Source: Woeseiaceae bacterium | Lineage (GTDB): Bacteria; Pseudomonadota; Gammaproteobacteria; Steroidobacterales; Woeseiaceae | Length of the DNA: 64,000 nucleotides | Assembly (NCBI GenBank): GCA_024640315.1 | Contig: JAHEFF010000009.1 | Coordinates: 20,316-84,315 of the forward strand | Direction: 5' to 3' | Shown: positions 22,888-31,826 of the stretch, one piece after another | How positions within the stretch are numbered: the first letter of the stretch is position 1 | Layout: every line of letters begins with the position of its first letter | The notes under the pieces: model-generated | Database searches by the model: none | Told to the model about the DNA's origin: nothing | The model's input: only the letters and a program-made list of their open reading frames with translations | Translations under genes and position numbers: made by a program

Positions 22888-25312
22888 GGTCGTCATTTTC
22901 CGCGTTTTCCGCAAAACTTCTGCGCAGCTCCGCGTACCGTATCAGCTGTCGTTCCACCAGGTAATTCACCGATCCCATCGGAAACTCACCGTTCTCATCC
23001 CGTGCGCCCGCTGTCGTGCCCGTCAGGATGGACAGCGCATCATCGATGCTGTGCGCTGAATAAATCTCGAATAGCCCTTGCTTTACTGCTCCGACAACGT
23101 CCTCTCGCAACATGAGATGCTTGACGTTGTCACGCGGAATAACGACCCCGTGCGATCCATCCAGCCCCCTTTCCTTACAGACGTTAAAGAAACCTTCGAT
23201 TTTCTCATTGACCCCGCCGACCACCTGAATACGGCCAAGTTGATTAATCGAACCGGTGACTGCAAGATTTTGCCGGACAGGCACGCCCGATAACGATGAC
23301 AACAGTGCACATAGCTCGGCGACCGACGCGCTGTCACCTTCGACGCCACCGTAAGATTGTTCAAATACGATATTTCCGTGCAGCGAAAGCGGCACTTCGA
23401 TGGCGTAACGGGAGGAGAGGGCAGCTGACAGTATCATCACGCCCTTGGAATGGATGGCACCACCGAGTTCTACTTCCCGCTCGATGTCCACAACCCGACC
23501 GGATCCCATTCTTGTCGTCGCGGTAATTCTCACGGGGTGGCCGAAGCGAAATTCACCAAGACTGACAACCGAGAGTCCGTTTACCTGTCCGACGCAGGCG
23601 CCCTCGGTGTTGATGAGCAGCGTATCACGTTGAATTGCTTCCTGAATTCTAGACTGCATACGGCCGAGTCGGCGCGCAATTTCGTCAATCGCCTTACGCA
23701 CGTCGGATGCGTCAACTCGATCACCATCCCGCTGGCGGGCCCAGAAATCTGATTGCGAAAGGAGATCATCCAGGGATCGCATATGCATGGACAGCCGCTC
23801 GCTGTCTTCTGCTCTTCTGGCGCGTTGCTCCAGGACTTTAAGCACCGCCTCGCGGCTGAAAGGCAGCAAATTTCGCTCACGAATCCTGTCGGCAACGAAC
23901 ATCGCGTATGCCCCGACATTCTCACCTGTGCGCTTCAGGTCATCGTCCAGGTCTGCAGCGACTTTGAAAAGATCGATGAACTCGCTGTCATAGGCGCATA
24001 GCAGGTAATATAGCCAGCGCTCACCAACCAGAATAATTTTAACATCGAGTGGAATTGGATCCGGTTGAAGTGTCGTCGTGCTGACGAAGCCATAGATTTC
24101 GCCCGGCGACTCGATGCGCACCTGCTTGGCGAACAGTGCCTGCTTCAATGCTTCCCAAACAAAGGGGCGACTGAGCACACGGTGCATGTCCAGAATCAGG
24201 TAGCCACCATTCGCGGTCAGCAATGCACCGGACCGGATCATGCGGAAGTCGGTTACGAGCGCTCCCATTTCTGACCGATGCTCGACTTTGCCGATGATGT
24301 TGGTGTAGCTGGGGTTAGGTTCAAAGACTACGGGCGCTGTAGCGTTCTTTTCATTGCTGACTAACAGGTTGACCTCATACTGACCGAATATTTGCCCCGT
24401 GTCACTGAACGGAAACGGTAACTGTGGAGAGTCACTTTCATGAAAGTCGTCCGCGTTGTCGACAATGTTGTCCTGCACTTCGTCTAGGTACGTAACGACA
24501 GCGGGAAGCTCGTGGAATTTCTCTTTCAGGTCCGAGATCATTGCACCTACTACGTGTTCCGTGATCTCGCGATTCAGATTCCTGACCCGTTCGCGATGTT
24601 TCTTGTGAAGCCGAGGCATATGTTCGATTTGTGCCTGCAATTCCTTGCTAAGAACGCGAATGGCTTCCTGTACTTCCGCACGTTCTGCTTCCGGTAGCTT
24701 GGAGAATTCTTTCTCGTCGATAACCTTGTCGTCCCGAACGGGCGCCAGCACATATCCAGTAGGTGTCTGCAGGACACGAATCCCGTGACTTGATGCATGC
24801 TCGTCGAGTGTCTTCGATTGTTTCTCGATTTCTTGCTGCGTTGTAGCCTCCACAGCTCTCAACTGATTTCTATATTCGTCGCTTTCGAAAGCCGCAGGGA
24901 TCGCGAGGCGCAATTCCTCGACAAGGTCTCGCATGTCCTGGCGAAACTCCGTGCCCCGTCCCGCTGAAAATGTCAGGGTATGCGGTTTCTCCGGGTCGCT
25001 GAAATTGTTGACGTAACACCAGTCCTCAGGTGACGCTCTTCTTTCCGCCTGCTCTTTCGCAAGTTCCTCTGCAAGTCCGTGTCGGTGACTTCCCGACGGT
25101 CCGAGGACGAATACGTTGTGCCCGTCACTTGCTATCTGCAGGCCGAAACGAATTGCGTCGATTGCTCGCTGTTGTCCCAGGTGTCGTGTGCCGGCGGGGA
25201 GTTGGTCGCTGGTTTCAAATTCAACACCTAATGGCTCACCGGAGGGCCGCAAGTCATCGACAGGGACCTTGAATTCGGAAAATGTTTCGGTTGTCATCTT
25301 TACGGTTTTCAT
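22880..25312 (-). CDS. LonB-type ATP-dependent protease
   Basis: About 810 residues from ATG 25312; ATG 25297 is also possible. Domain order: AAA-type N-terminus with a Walker-A-like FVLGPSGSHRHGL, a long helical insertion (about 140-250), the second AAA half (GALLTANGGYLILDMHRVL Walker B region), and a C-terminal Lon protease domain. The Ser-Lys dyad is visible: Ser661 in GDSAS and Lys704 in GGVNEKIEG, spaced 43 residues as in Lon. There is no classical Lon N-domain. This matches the bacterial LonB-like family of uncharacterised stress-linked proteases. First gene of the operon with the USP and the M50-CBS protease. Confidence 0.92.
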   Translation of the reverse strand: MKTVKMTTETFSEFKVPVDDLRPSGEPLGVEFETSDQLPAGTRHLGQQRAIDAIRFGLQIASDGHNVFVLGPSGSHRHGLAEELAKEQAERRASPEDWCYVNNFSDPEKPHTLTFSAGRGTEFRQDMRDLVEELRLAIPAAFESDEYRNQLRAVEATTQQEIEKQSKTLDEHASSHGIRVLQTPTGYVLAPVRDDKVIDEKEFSKLPEAERAEVQEAIRVLSKELQAQIEHMPRLHKKHRERVRNLNREITEHVVGAMISDLKEKFHELPAVVTYLDEVQDNIVDNADDFHESDSPQLPFPFSDTGQIFGQYEVNLLVSNEKNATAPVVFEPNPSYTNIIGKVEHRSEMGALVTDFRMIRSGALLTANGGYLILDMHRVLSRPFVWEALKQALFAKQVRIESPGEIYGFVSTTTLQPDPIPLDVKIILVGERWLYYLLCAYDSEFIDLFKVAADLDDDLKRTGENVGAYAMFVADRIRERNLLPFSREAVLKVLEQRARRAEDSERLSMHMRSLDDLLSQSDFWARQRDGDRVDASDVRKAIDEIARRLGRMQSRIQEAIQRDTLLINTEGACVGQVNGLSVVSLGEFRFGHPVRITATTRMGSGRVVDIEREVELGGAIHSKGVMILSAALSSRYAIEVPLSLHGNIVFEQSYGGVEGDSASVAELCALLSSLSGVPVRQNLAVTGSINQLGRIQVVGGVNEKIEGFFNVCKERGLDGSHGVVIPRDNVKHLMLREDVVGAVKQGLFEIYSAHSIDDALSILTGTTAGARDENGEFPMGSVNYLVERQLIRYAELRRSFAENAENDDHE

Positions 25313-25547
25313 TCGGGTTTGGGACGTCGCCCCTACTATGAAACCACACGACAATGACCGAATAACTAGGTGTTACCCGCATTCTCGCGGACCGCTGCTC
25401 TATGGCTAATCAGCCTCGGTGTCTCAACAATTTCGTTGTCGGATTCGGATCTGCCGTTGGAGTAAGCGCATCTTGACGTCCGGATTTCCCCGGCCAGCGC
25501 CGTGAGATTCATGCTGGGTGGCAAGCGAAATGCCGGACCACCGGTCA

Positions 25548-25913
25548 TTACAGGCCGAAGGGATATGTGTCGGGTAGTCCTTCGAGTTCTGCCGTATCAA
25601 ATGGCTGTACGGCCGTGATAGTGTCGATCCAGACATACTCATCAAACTGTCGGGGGAGCACAGCCTGAAAATAGTGGCTCGCAAGCTCTGTCTCCGGTCG
25701 GTACAGGACACCTATGGCACGCTCCAGGCGCGGCTTCGACAGGTTGTCTCGCAATGCCGAAGGTGCCAGCTTTCGCATTCCAAGCAGGAAGCCCGGGAGA
25801 CCTGCATCGTGAAACAATTTCTCGTAGCTGCCCGCCCTGGACGGGACGACATCCATGATTTCCATCGGTCCGTCCCAGTCAGATGCAGCAGCTACTGTGC
25901 CATTCTGCGTTGA
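25548..25913 (-). pseudogene. Remnant of an erythromycin-esterase-family gene (3' end only)
   Basis: The longest ATG frame gives 105 residues, but recognisable family sequence extends upstream of that Met as NGTVAAASDWDGP and then meets a TAG at 25914-25916. What remains is only the C-terminal part of an Ere-like protein: GSYEKLFHDAGLPGFLLGMR, LERAIGVLYRPETEL, SHYFQAVLPRQFDEYVWID and a short tail. Intact members are several hundred residues and carry catalytic His and Glu residues upstream, all absent here. I see no remaining 5' part in the next 90 bp, so it was deleted or rearranged away. It lies beside the lonB operon, a common neighbour of ere-like genes in proteobacterial stress clusters. 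Confidence 0.75.
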
Positions 25914-26007
25914 CTATTGACAAGCTTGGTGGTGTTAAAGCGTAATTGATGAATGAAGACTTCGCCGCCATCAAGCCATTGCAGCTATTTCCGGCTGATT
26001 AACTAAC

Positions 26008-27294
26008 TTGTCCAATTCCTCCCGTACATTGCCGGTCCTGGCTGGACTGACGCTTCTGATCGTTGCGGGACTTTTGGTCCTTCAATTCGTCGGCTCGGCA
26101 GGAAGCTCTGCAACGAGCGTAGATTTTGCGATTGGCGACGAAGGTCAGATCGAGCGAGGCCAATACCTGGCAAGCGCCGGTAACTGTTCGAGCTGCCACA
26201 CCACCGCAAGCGGCGAATTCATGGCCGGCGGACTGGCTTTTGAAACACCTTTCGGCACGATCTATTCAACCAATATCACGCCGGACCCGGACACAGGCAT
26301 CGGTAACTGGACCGGGCAGGAGTTTCTCGATTCGATGCGTCATGGCGTGCGGCCGAATGGCGAGCATCTTTATCCTGTCTTTCCCTACACGGCTTTTACG
26401 CAGGTCACAGACGAGGACATCGCGGCACTTTACGTCTATTTAAAGAGTATTCCTGCCGTACAGCAGGCAGCTACGGAGAACGACGTATCGTTTCCTTTCA
26501 ACATGCGTTCGCTCATGGGCGTCTGGAAGGCGATGTTTTTCGAGGCAGGCGAGTACGTTGCTGATGATTCTCAGTCTCATGAATGGAATCGTGGCGCCTA
26601 CCTGGTGGACGCATTGGCGCATTGCAGTGCCTGCCATTCGCCGAGGAATATTCTTGGCGCGGAGGATCCGGATCGTGCGATGGCCGGCGGAGCGTATGTC
26701 GACAGAGTTCGCAGCGGCGCGATGCGGTCCTGGGTCGCCCCGAATCTCACGTCTGCCCCGCGTGGCCTCAGCCTTTGGCCGGCAGAGGAGGTCGCCGCCT
26801 ACCTCAAGACCGGTCGAAATACGTTTCTCGAGACATTCGGCCCAATGAACGAAGTCATTATGAACAGTACCCGGCACCTGAGCGACGCGGATATCGAGGC
26901 TATGGTCGTGTACCTGAAAGATCTGCCGCCACATGAGCTGGCCGCCGGCGCAAGGCCGGAGGATACCGTCATGGGTCGGGGGCGGACGATCTACAACCTG
27001 CATTGCGGTACTTGTCATCTGCCAACCGGCCTGGGTGCATCCGATATGGGACCCCGATTGAATGCCGGCAGCCTGGTCGTGCAGGCGGAGGATCCCGCCT
27101 CGATGATCAACGTCATTCTTTATGGACCAGAGTTGCCCGACTCGGGTTTGCCGCCCAAATGGCGAAATCCTATGGATGAATTCCAGTATCTCCTCGATGA
27201 TGACGAAGTTGCGGCGGTCGCCAGCTACATTCGGAATTCATGGGATAACGAGGCGGGGCGGGTGACCGCCGACCAGGTATCGAGACAGCGCTGA
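26008..27294 (+). CDS. Tri-haem cytochrome c (alcohol/sugar dehydrogenase subunit-like)
   Basis: 428 residues; TTG start (an in-frame TGA lies just upstream, and no ATG or GTG fits). The N-terminal hydrophobic helix at ~8-30 is a signal or anchor. Three class I haem domains: CSSCH (60-64), CSACH (206-210) and CGTCH (333-337), each with its own Met-containing loop. The layout matches the membrane-bound cytochrome subunit of acetic-acid-type alcohol, gluconate and aldehyde dehydrogenases, which pass electrons from a periplasmic dehydrogenase to the quinone pool or an oxidase. No dehydrogenase partner lies beside it. The next gene also encodes a haem protein. Confidence 0.88.
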   Translation: MSNSSRTLPVLAGLTLLIVAGLLVLQFVGSAGSSATSVDFAIGDEGQIERGQYLASAGNCSSCHTTASGEFMAGGLAFETPFGTIYSTNITPDPDTGIGNWTGQEFLDSMRHGVRPNGEHLYPVFPYTAFTQVTDEDIAALYVYLKSIPAVQQAATENDVSFPFNMRSLMGVWKAMFFEAGEYVADDSQSHEWNRGAYLVDALAHCSACHSPRNILGAEDPDRAMAGGAYVDRVRSGAMRSWVAPNLTSAPRGLSLWPAEEVAAYLKTGRNTFLETFGPMNEVIMNSTRHLSDADIEAMVVYLKDLPPHELAAGARPEDTVMGRGRTIYNLHCGTCHLPTGLGASDMGPRLNAGSLVVQAEDPASMINVILYGPELPDSGLPPKWRNPMDEFQYLLDDDEVAAVASYIRNSWDNEAGRVTADQVSRQR

Positions 27295-27355
27295 TTCCGA
27301 CAGGATCGCACCATGTGACATCCATCAGCTGACGACGGGCATCCTGCCTGTCGGG

Positions 27356-27364
27356 TGATATAAT
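27356..27364 (+). promoter_or_regulatory. Extended -10 promoter (TGATATAAT)
   Basis: A consensus extended -10 (TG-n-TATAAT) stands 31 bp before the start codon of the DUF1592 gene; no good -35 lies 17 bp further upstream, as is usual for this class. An inverted repeat, CCGACAGG (27297-27304) and CCTGTCGG (27347-27354), ends immediately upstream of it, so it could be an operator or a long-loop terminator for the cytochrome gene. Confidence 0.5.
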
Positions 27365-27395
27365 TCGCCCTCGGTTGCGGACGAGGCTATAGGGA

Positions 27396-29111
27396 TTGCT
27401 GATTTTGTCACAGAAGATCCAACACGTTTTTAAGGCTGCCAAATCGGGCCGGTATCTTGTTGTTTTAATAACGATTTTCGCGTTTTCCGGCTGTAGCCGC
27501 GAGGCACCGGAGCCGAGTGGCAGCGCGTCGCCACTTCGTGTTCGGCTGCTGACCGGCGAGCAGTACTCCAATACGATCGGCCACATTTTCGGCGCAGACA
27601 TCAGTGGCAGCGTCATGGCGCCGCTGCCGCCGCTCGCAAGAACAGACGGATTGCTTGCCTCCGGAGCCGCTTTCGTCGGCGTAACCTCGGACCAGGTTCA
27701 GCAGATTCAGCAGGCCGCTGCATCAATCGCAGCAAAGGTTGTCGACGAATACCATCGCGATTTCCTGTTGCCATGCGAACCGGTCTCGAAAACCGAAGCC
27801 GATGCGGCTTGTGCAGCGGAGTTCCTGAGGCAGACAGGACGGCTTTTGTATCGGCGACCAATGGCTGAATCAGAAGTGTCCGATCTCGTCAACGTGGCCA
27901 ATACAGCAGCGGAAAAGACAGAGGACTTCTACGCAGGGCTGAGTATGGCGCTTGAGGGACTACTGATCAGTCCCGAAGTCGTGTTCATTATCGATGTGGC
28001 CGAAGCGGATCCGAACCGGCCCGGTGAGGAAAGGCTGGACGCCTATTCACTTGCATCACGCCTGAGTTTCTTCCTGTGGAATTCAGCGCCTGACGATGCG
28101 TTGCTGCTGGCCGCAGAGTCCGGTGAATTGCATACGGACGCGGGCCTGACGCAGGCGGTTGACAGGATGCTTGCAAGCTCGCGTATCGAAGAAGGCATGC
28201 GCGCGTTTTTTGATGACATGATGGCATTCGATGAATTCGACAGCCTGGCCAAGGATCCAGTGATCTATCCCATGGTCACGGGTGCCACACTGGCGGATGC
28301 TCGTGAGCAGACCTTGCGCACGGTCATTGATCATCTGCTCACCCGTCAGTTGGACTACCGGGACCTGTTCACGACCAGAGAGACATTCATGTCGATGAGC
28401 CTGGGTGCGCTGTACGGTGTGCCGACAACGAATGGCTGGGTACCCTACCAATTTCCGGAAGACAGCCCGCGAAGTGGACTGTTGACCCAGGTCAGTTTCC
28501 TGGCGGCGCATTCGCATGCGGTTCGCAGTTCACCGACGCTGCGCGGCAAGGCTTTGCGGGAGTTGTTTCTTTGCCAAAAAGTGCCGCCGCCGCCACCCGA
28601 CGTCGATTTTTCAGCGCTTGAGGATGCCGGCGACGTGCCAACCGCACGCGAGCGGTTGAAGGTGCACAATACCAATCCGTCATGCGCCGGCTGTCATCTG
28701 ATTACAGATCCGATGGGCCTTTCCCTTGAAAATTTTGACGGTGCGGGCCGATATCGTGAAACCGAGGATGGTGCAGTGCTGGATATCCGCGGTGAACTGG
28801 ACGGTACTGTCTACGACGATATCCAGGGACTGACGGTAGCCATGCGAAATCATCCTAAATTGTCGGCTTGCCTGGTGAATCGGCTCTATGCATATGGCAC
28901 TGGCGGTCCGGTATCATTACGATACGATCGCGATGTCCTGGCCTATTTCACCGAAAGATTTGCTGCAAATGGTTACCGCCTGTCCGAACTGTTGCATGAT
29001 ATCGCCTTGAGTCAGGCGTTTACTGCAGTTCGGCAGGGTGAAACATCCAATCAAACTGTTGCCGATGCGACCGGTCTAATTCCGTCGCAGATTGCTCAAA
29101 ATCACCAGTAA
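27396..29111 (+). CDS. DUF1587/1595/1592/1588/1585 haem lipoprotein
   Basis: 571 residues; TTG start after AGGG. Lipobox FSGC at the end of the signal. The planctomycete-type domain series appears in order: DUF1587 (RVRLLTGEQYSNTIGHIFG), DUF1595 (AEFLRQTGRLLYRRPMAESE), DUF1592 (SLASRLSFFLWNSAPDDALL), DUF1588 (SSPTLRGKALRELFLCQKVP, then CAGCH haem site before DPMGLSLENFDGAGRYR) and DUF1585 at the C-terminus (SACLVNRLYAYG). It is a periplasmic, haem-binding protein of unknown activity that is habitually paired with a DUF1552 protein; that partner starts 26 bp downstream. First gene of a four-gene operon. Confidence 0.9.
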   Translation: MLILSQKIQHVFKAAKSGRYLVVLITIFAFSGCSREAPEPSGSASPLRVRLLTGEQYSNTIGHIFGADISGSVMAPLPPLARTDGLLASGAAFVGVTSDQVQQIQQAAASIAAKVVDEYHRDFLLPCEPVSKTEADAACAAEFLRQTGRLLYRRPMAESEVSDLVNVANTAAEKTEDFYAGLSMALEGLLISPEVVFIIDVAEADPNRPGEERLDAYSLASRLSFFLWNSAPDDALLLAAESGELHTDAGLTQAVDRMLASSRIEEGMRAFFDDMMAFDEFDSLAKDPVIYPMVTGATLADAREQTLRTVIDHLLTRQLDYRDLFTTRETFMSMSLGALYGVPTTNGWVPYQFPEDSPRSGLLTQVSFLAAHSHAVRSSPTLRGKALRELFLCQKVPPPPPDVDFSALEDAGDVPTARERLKVHNTNPSCAGCHLITDPMGLSLENFDGAGRYRETEDGAVLDIRGELDGTVYDDIQGLTVAMRNHPKLSACLVNRLYAYGTGGPVSLRYDRDVLAYFTERFAANGYRLSELLHDIALSQAFTAVRQGETSNQTVADATGLIPSQIAQNHQ

Positions 29112-29137
29112 AACGATTTGGGCGAGGAGTCAGAGGT

Positions 29138-30472
29138 ATGAGCAAGATAAGCAGACGCCGTTTCCTTAAAGGTACTTTGAACGGTAGTGCGGTGACGGTT
29201 GCGTTGCCGTTTCTCAACTGTTTCCTGAATGAAAACGGCACGGCTCTGGCGTCCGGTGCGCCCATCCCGATGCGCTTTGGCACATGGTCGTGGGGTCTGG
29301 GTATGAGCGAAGCGATCTTCGTGCCGAAGAAAACAGGTCCGAATTTTGATCTGCCACTGGAAATCGCGTCTCTTGCCCCGGTGCAGGAACACATCAACCT
29401 GTACACGAATTTCCACGTATTCAAAGATGCCGCGCCAAACCTTTGCCATCACTCGGGGTGGGTCATCCTCCGGTCCGGTATCGCTCCGATGACATCCGAG
29501 AACCGGCCGGGCGAAACGATCGATGTCACGGTCGCGAGAAAAATCGGTAACAACACGAGGTTCCGCAGCCTGAGTGCGACGGCAACGGGAGACGTTCGCG
29601 ACAGCTTTAGTTATGAAAACGGCAATTCGGTCAATGCCCCTGAATGGTCGCCACTACGTTTCTATCAACGACTGTTTGGTACGGACTTCCAGGACCCAAA
29701 TGCTGAAGGATTCACTCCGGACCCACGCGTAATGATCCGAAAAAGTTCGCTGTCGGTCGTGCTCGATGACACGAAAAAACTGAACCGGGAACTTGGTACG
29801 GAAGACCGGGCGCGCCTGGATCAATACTTTACGGGTTTGCGGGACCTGGAGCGCCGTTTCGATCTGCAAATGCAGAAACCGGACCCTCGCGAAGCCTGTA
29901 TTGTGACGGACAAGCCCGAAGATCTTCCAACCGGGCTCGATGCCTACCTGGTGTCGAAACGGCATCGGATGATGACCGACCTGATGCTCATGGCCATCGC
30001 CTGCGACCAGACTCGTGTTTTCAACATGTTCTATGCATCGGCGTTTTCTGCGACCACCAAGCCCGGCTACGACAAGCCACATCACACTGCCACACATGAA
30101 GAAGCTGTCGACGAGGAGCTGCAGTGTCAGCCCAACGTCTCGTGGTACACGCGACGGGCGATGGACGAGTGGGCTTACTATGTTCAGGCGCTGGCGGATT
30201 TTCGGGAAGGTGATGGTTCCCTGCTTGATCATTCCTTTATATATGCGAATACCGACCAGTCGTTCGCCAAAATTCACGGCATCGAAGGAATTCCGATGTT
30301 CAGTGCGGGCAATGCCGGCGGTCGCATAAAGACCGGCATGCATATTGACGGCGGCGGTAGCCCCGGTTGCCGTCTCGGCTACACCGCGCTGCGACTTATG
30401 GGCGTGGAAGTTCCTTCATGGGGCGACAAAAGCAACAACACTTCCAGTGAAATCAGTGAAATCCTGGCATAG
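29138..30472 (+). CDS. DUF1552 Tat-exported protein
   Basis: 444 residues; GAGG ribosome site. Twin-arginine signal SRRRFLKG at 5-12 followed by a hydrophobic stretch, so it folds in the cytoplasm, perhaps with a cofactor, before export. DUF1552 features: PMRFGTWSWGLGMSEAIFVP, NLCHHSGWVILRSG, and the C-terminal YANTDQSFAKIHGIEGIPMF. It resembles sulfatase/DUF1501-type proteins but no catalytic residues are established. The 3' end overlaps the GTG start of the next gene by about 17 bp. Partner of the DUF1592 protein. Confidence 0.9.
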   Translation: MSKISRRRFLKGTLNGSAVTVALPFLNCFLNENGTALASGAPIPMRFGTWSWGLGMSEAIFVPKKTGPNFDLPLEIASLAPVQEHINLYTNFHVFKDAAPNLCHHSGWVILRSGIAPMTSENRPGETIDVTVARKIGNNTRFRSLSATATGDVRDSFSYENGNSVNAPEWSPLRFYQRLFGTDFQDPNAEGFTPDPRVMIRKSSLSVVLDDTKKLNRELGTEDRARLDQYFTGLRDLERRFDLQMQKPDPREACIVTDKPEDLPTGLDAYLVSKRHRMMTDLMLMAIACDQTRVFNMFYASAFSATTKPGYDKPHHTATHEEAVDEELQCQPNVSWYTRRAMDEWAYYVQALADFREGDGSLLDHSFIYANTDQSFAKIHGIEGIPMFSAGNAGGRIKTGMHIDGGGSPGCRLGYTALRLMGVEVPSWGDKSNNTSSEISEILA

Positions 30473-31826
30473 CGCCGCGTTATCTTTTGTCGTAAACGCC
30501 TGCGCGGTGGCGCTGCTGTGCTCTCCCGCCTTGGCGGAGTACGAGGCGACCTCATCCGCGTTGGAAAGCTACATGAATGTGCCGATGCCACCGGGATTCA
30601 GCGTAGTAAACAACGAACTTGAGGGCCCCGTTTTCACCAACGCAGAAGGGCGAACATTGTACAGCTGGCCGTTGCATCAACAGCGAAACGGATACAGCGG
30701 TGAATCCCCGGGCACACCCGCCTGTTATGATGAAGTACTGACGGTCACCGCGGGCCTGATGAGTCCTTACCCGCCGGGCATCAAACTGCCTGACCTCGAT
30801 ACCCGGCCGAGCTGCACCGAGCTTTGGCCGCCGGTGTACGCCGATGATAACGCGGAGTCAGTCGGTTTGTGGACGATCGTCCCTCGTCGCGATGGCACAA
30901 AGCAGTGGGCTTACGACGAACAACCACTCTATACGTCCGTGCGTGACAGCAAACCCGGCGACGTGCTCGGTGGCACTACTCGCAGGTATGGCGGCGACTC
31001 TCCGGCCAATCGCGTTCCGATTGGTCCGCCACCGAATATTCCACCCGGTTTCGCAGTAAGAACGACGACTAACGGGCGCATCCTGACGACCGACAAGAAC
31101 TACTCGGTCTACGCGTTCGATCAGGATACGGCGGAGTCTTCGGCATGTTATGGCGAGTGCACGCGAAACCGGATCCCGGTTATCGCGCCCGAACTGGCTC
31201 GGTCGAAGGGCGAATGGTCCATTCTCGAGCGGTCGCCGGGTGTCAGGCAATGGGTCTTCCGCGGCAAGCCGTTGTACACGTATGCACTGGACCAGCAGTC
31301 CTGGAGCCTGGAGGGCAGTGATGCTGCCGGGTGGAGCAACGTATATACACAATTGGCGCCACCATCTCCAGCCAGCTTTACGGTGCAGAAAACCCTGGCG
31401 GGCAACGTGCTTGCCGATGCAAGGGGCATGACGATTTACACCTATGTTTGTGGCGATGATTCGGCAGATCAGCTCGCTTGTGACCATCCTGACGATACCC
31501 AGGTATACCGACTCGCGATGTGCGGCGGCGGAGATCCCGCCAGGTGCCAGGAATTCTGGCCTTACGTGCAGGCGGGCGATAATGAGACGGGCGAGAACAG
31601 CGCCTGGCGCATTGTTTCGATAGACCCTGAAACCGGGCGATTCGCTGCACCGGAACAGGCTGGGGCGCTGAATGTCTGGTCCTATCGGGATCGCCCGGTC
31701 TATACCTATGGCAAAGACCAGAAACCCGGTGACGTCAATGGCGCCGGCACGGGCGAGTGGCGCGGTCAGCGCAACGGGCTTAAGGCGATCTGGCTAAGAG
31801 ACGACTATATGAGGGGTACCCTCTGA
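30456..31826 (+). CDS. Secreted three-repeat COG4315-like protein
   Basis: About 456 residues. The frame is open from 30345, but start GTG 30456 (or 30447) gives a signal peptide ending CSPALA-EYE and a short overlap with the previous stop. Three copies of a ~140-residue unit follow. Each opens with a strand ending in a G-x-TLY/SVY/TIY motif (TNAEGRTLYSW, TTDKNYSVYAF, ADARGMTIYTY), passes a Cys pair, and closes with a PLYTxxxD or PVYTYGKD motif. This is the 'secreted repeat of unknown function' (COG4315/Lipoprotein_15). It is periplasmic and its function is unknown. The stop overlaps the next ATG (TGATG). Confidence 0.8.
   Translation: MKSWHSAALSFVVNACAVALLCSPALAEYEATSSALESYMNVPMPPGFSVVNNELEGPVFTNAEGRTLYSWPLHQQRNGYSGESPGTPACYDEVLTVTAGLMSPYPPGIKLPDLDTRPSCTELWPPVYADDNAESVGLWTIVPRRDGTKQWAYDEQPLYTSVRDSKPGDVLGGTTRRYGGDSPANRVPIGPPPNIPPGFAVRTTTNGRILTTDKNYSVYAFDQDTAESSACYGECTRNRIPVIAPELARSKGEWSILERSPGVRQWVFRGKPLYTYALDQQSWSLEGSDAAGWSNVYTQLAPPSPASFTVQKTLAGNVLADARGMTIYTYVCGDDSADQLACDHPDDTQVYRLAMCGGGDPARCQEFWPYVQAGDNETGENSAWRIVSIDPETGRFAAPEQAGALNVWSYRDRPVYTYGKDQKPGDVNGAGTGEWRGQRNGLKAIWLRDDYMRGTL

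Noticed and set aside
27297..27354. Inverted repeat read as an intrinsic terminator
   Set aside because: The 42-nt loop is too long for a typical terminator and it abuts an extended -10 promoter, so I list it only as a possible operator.
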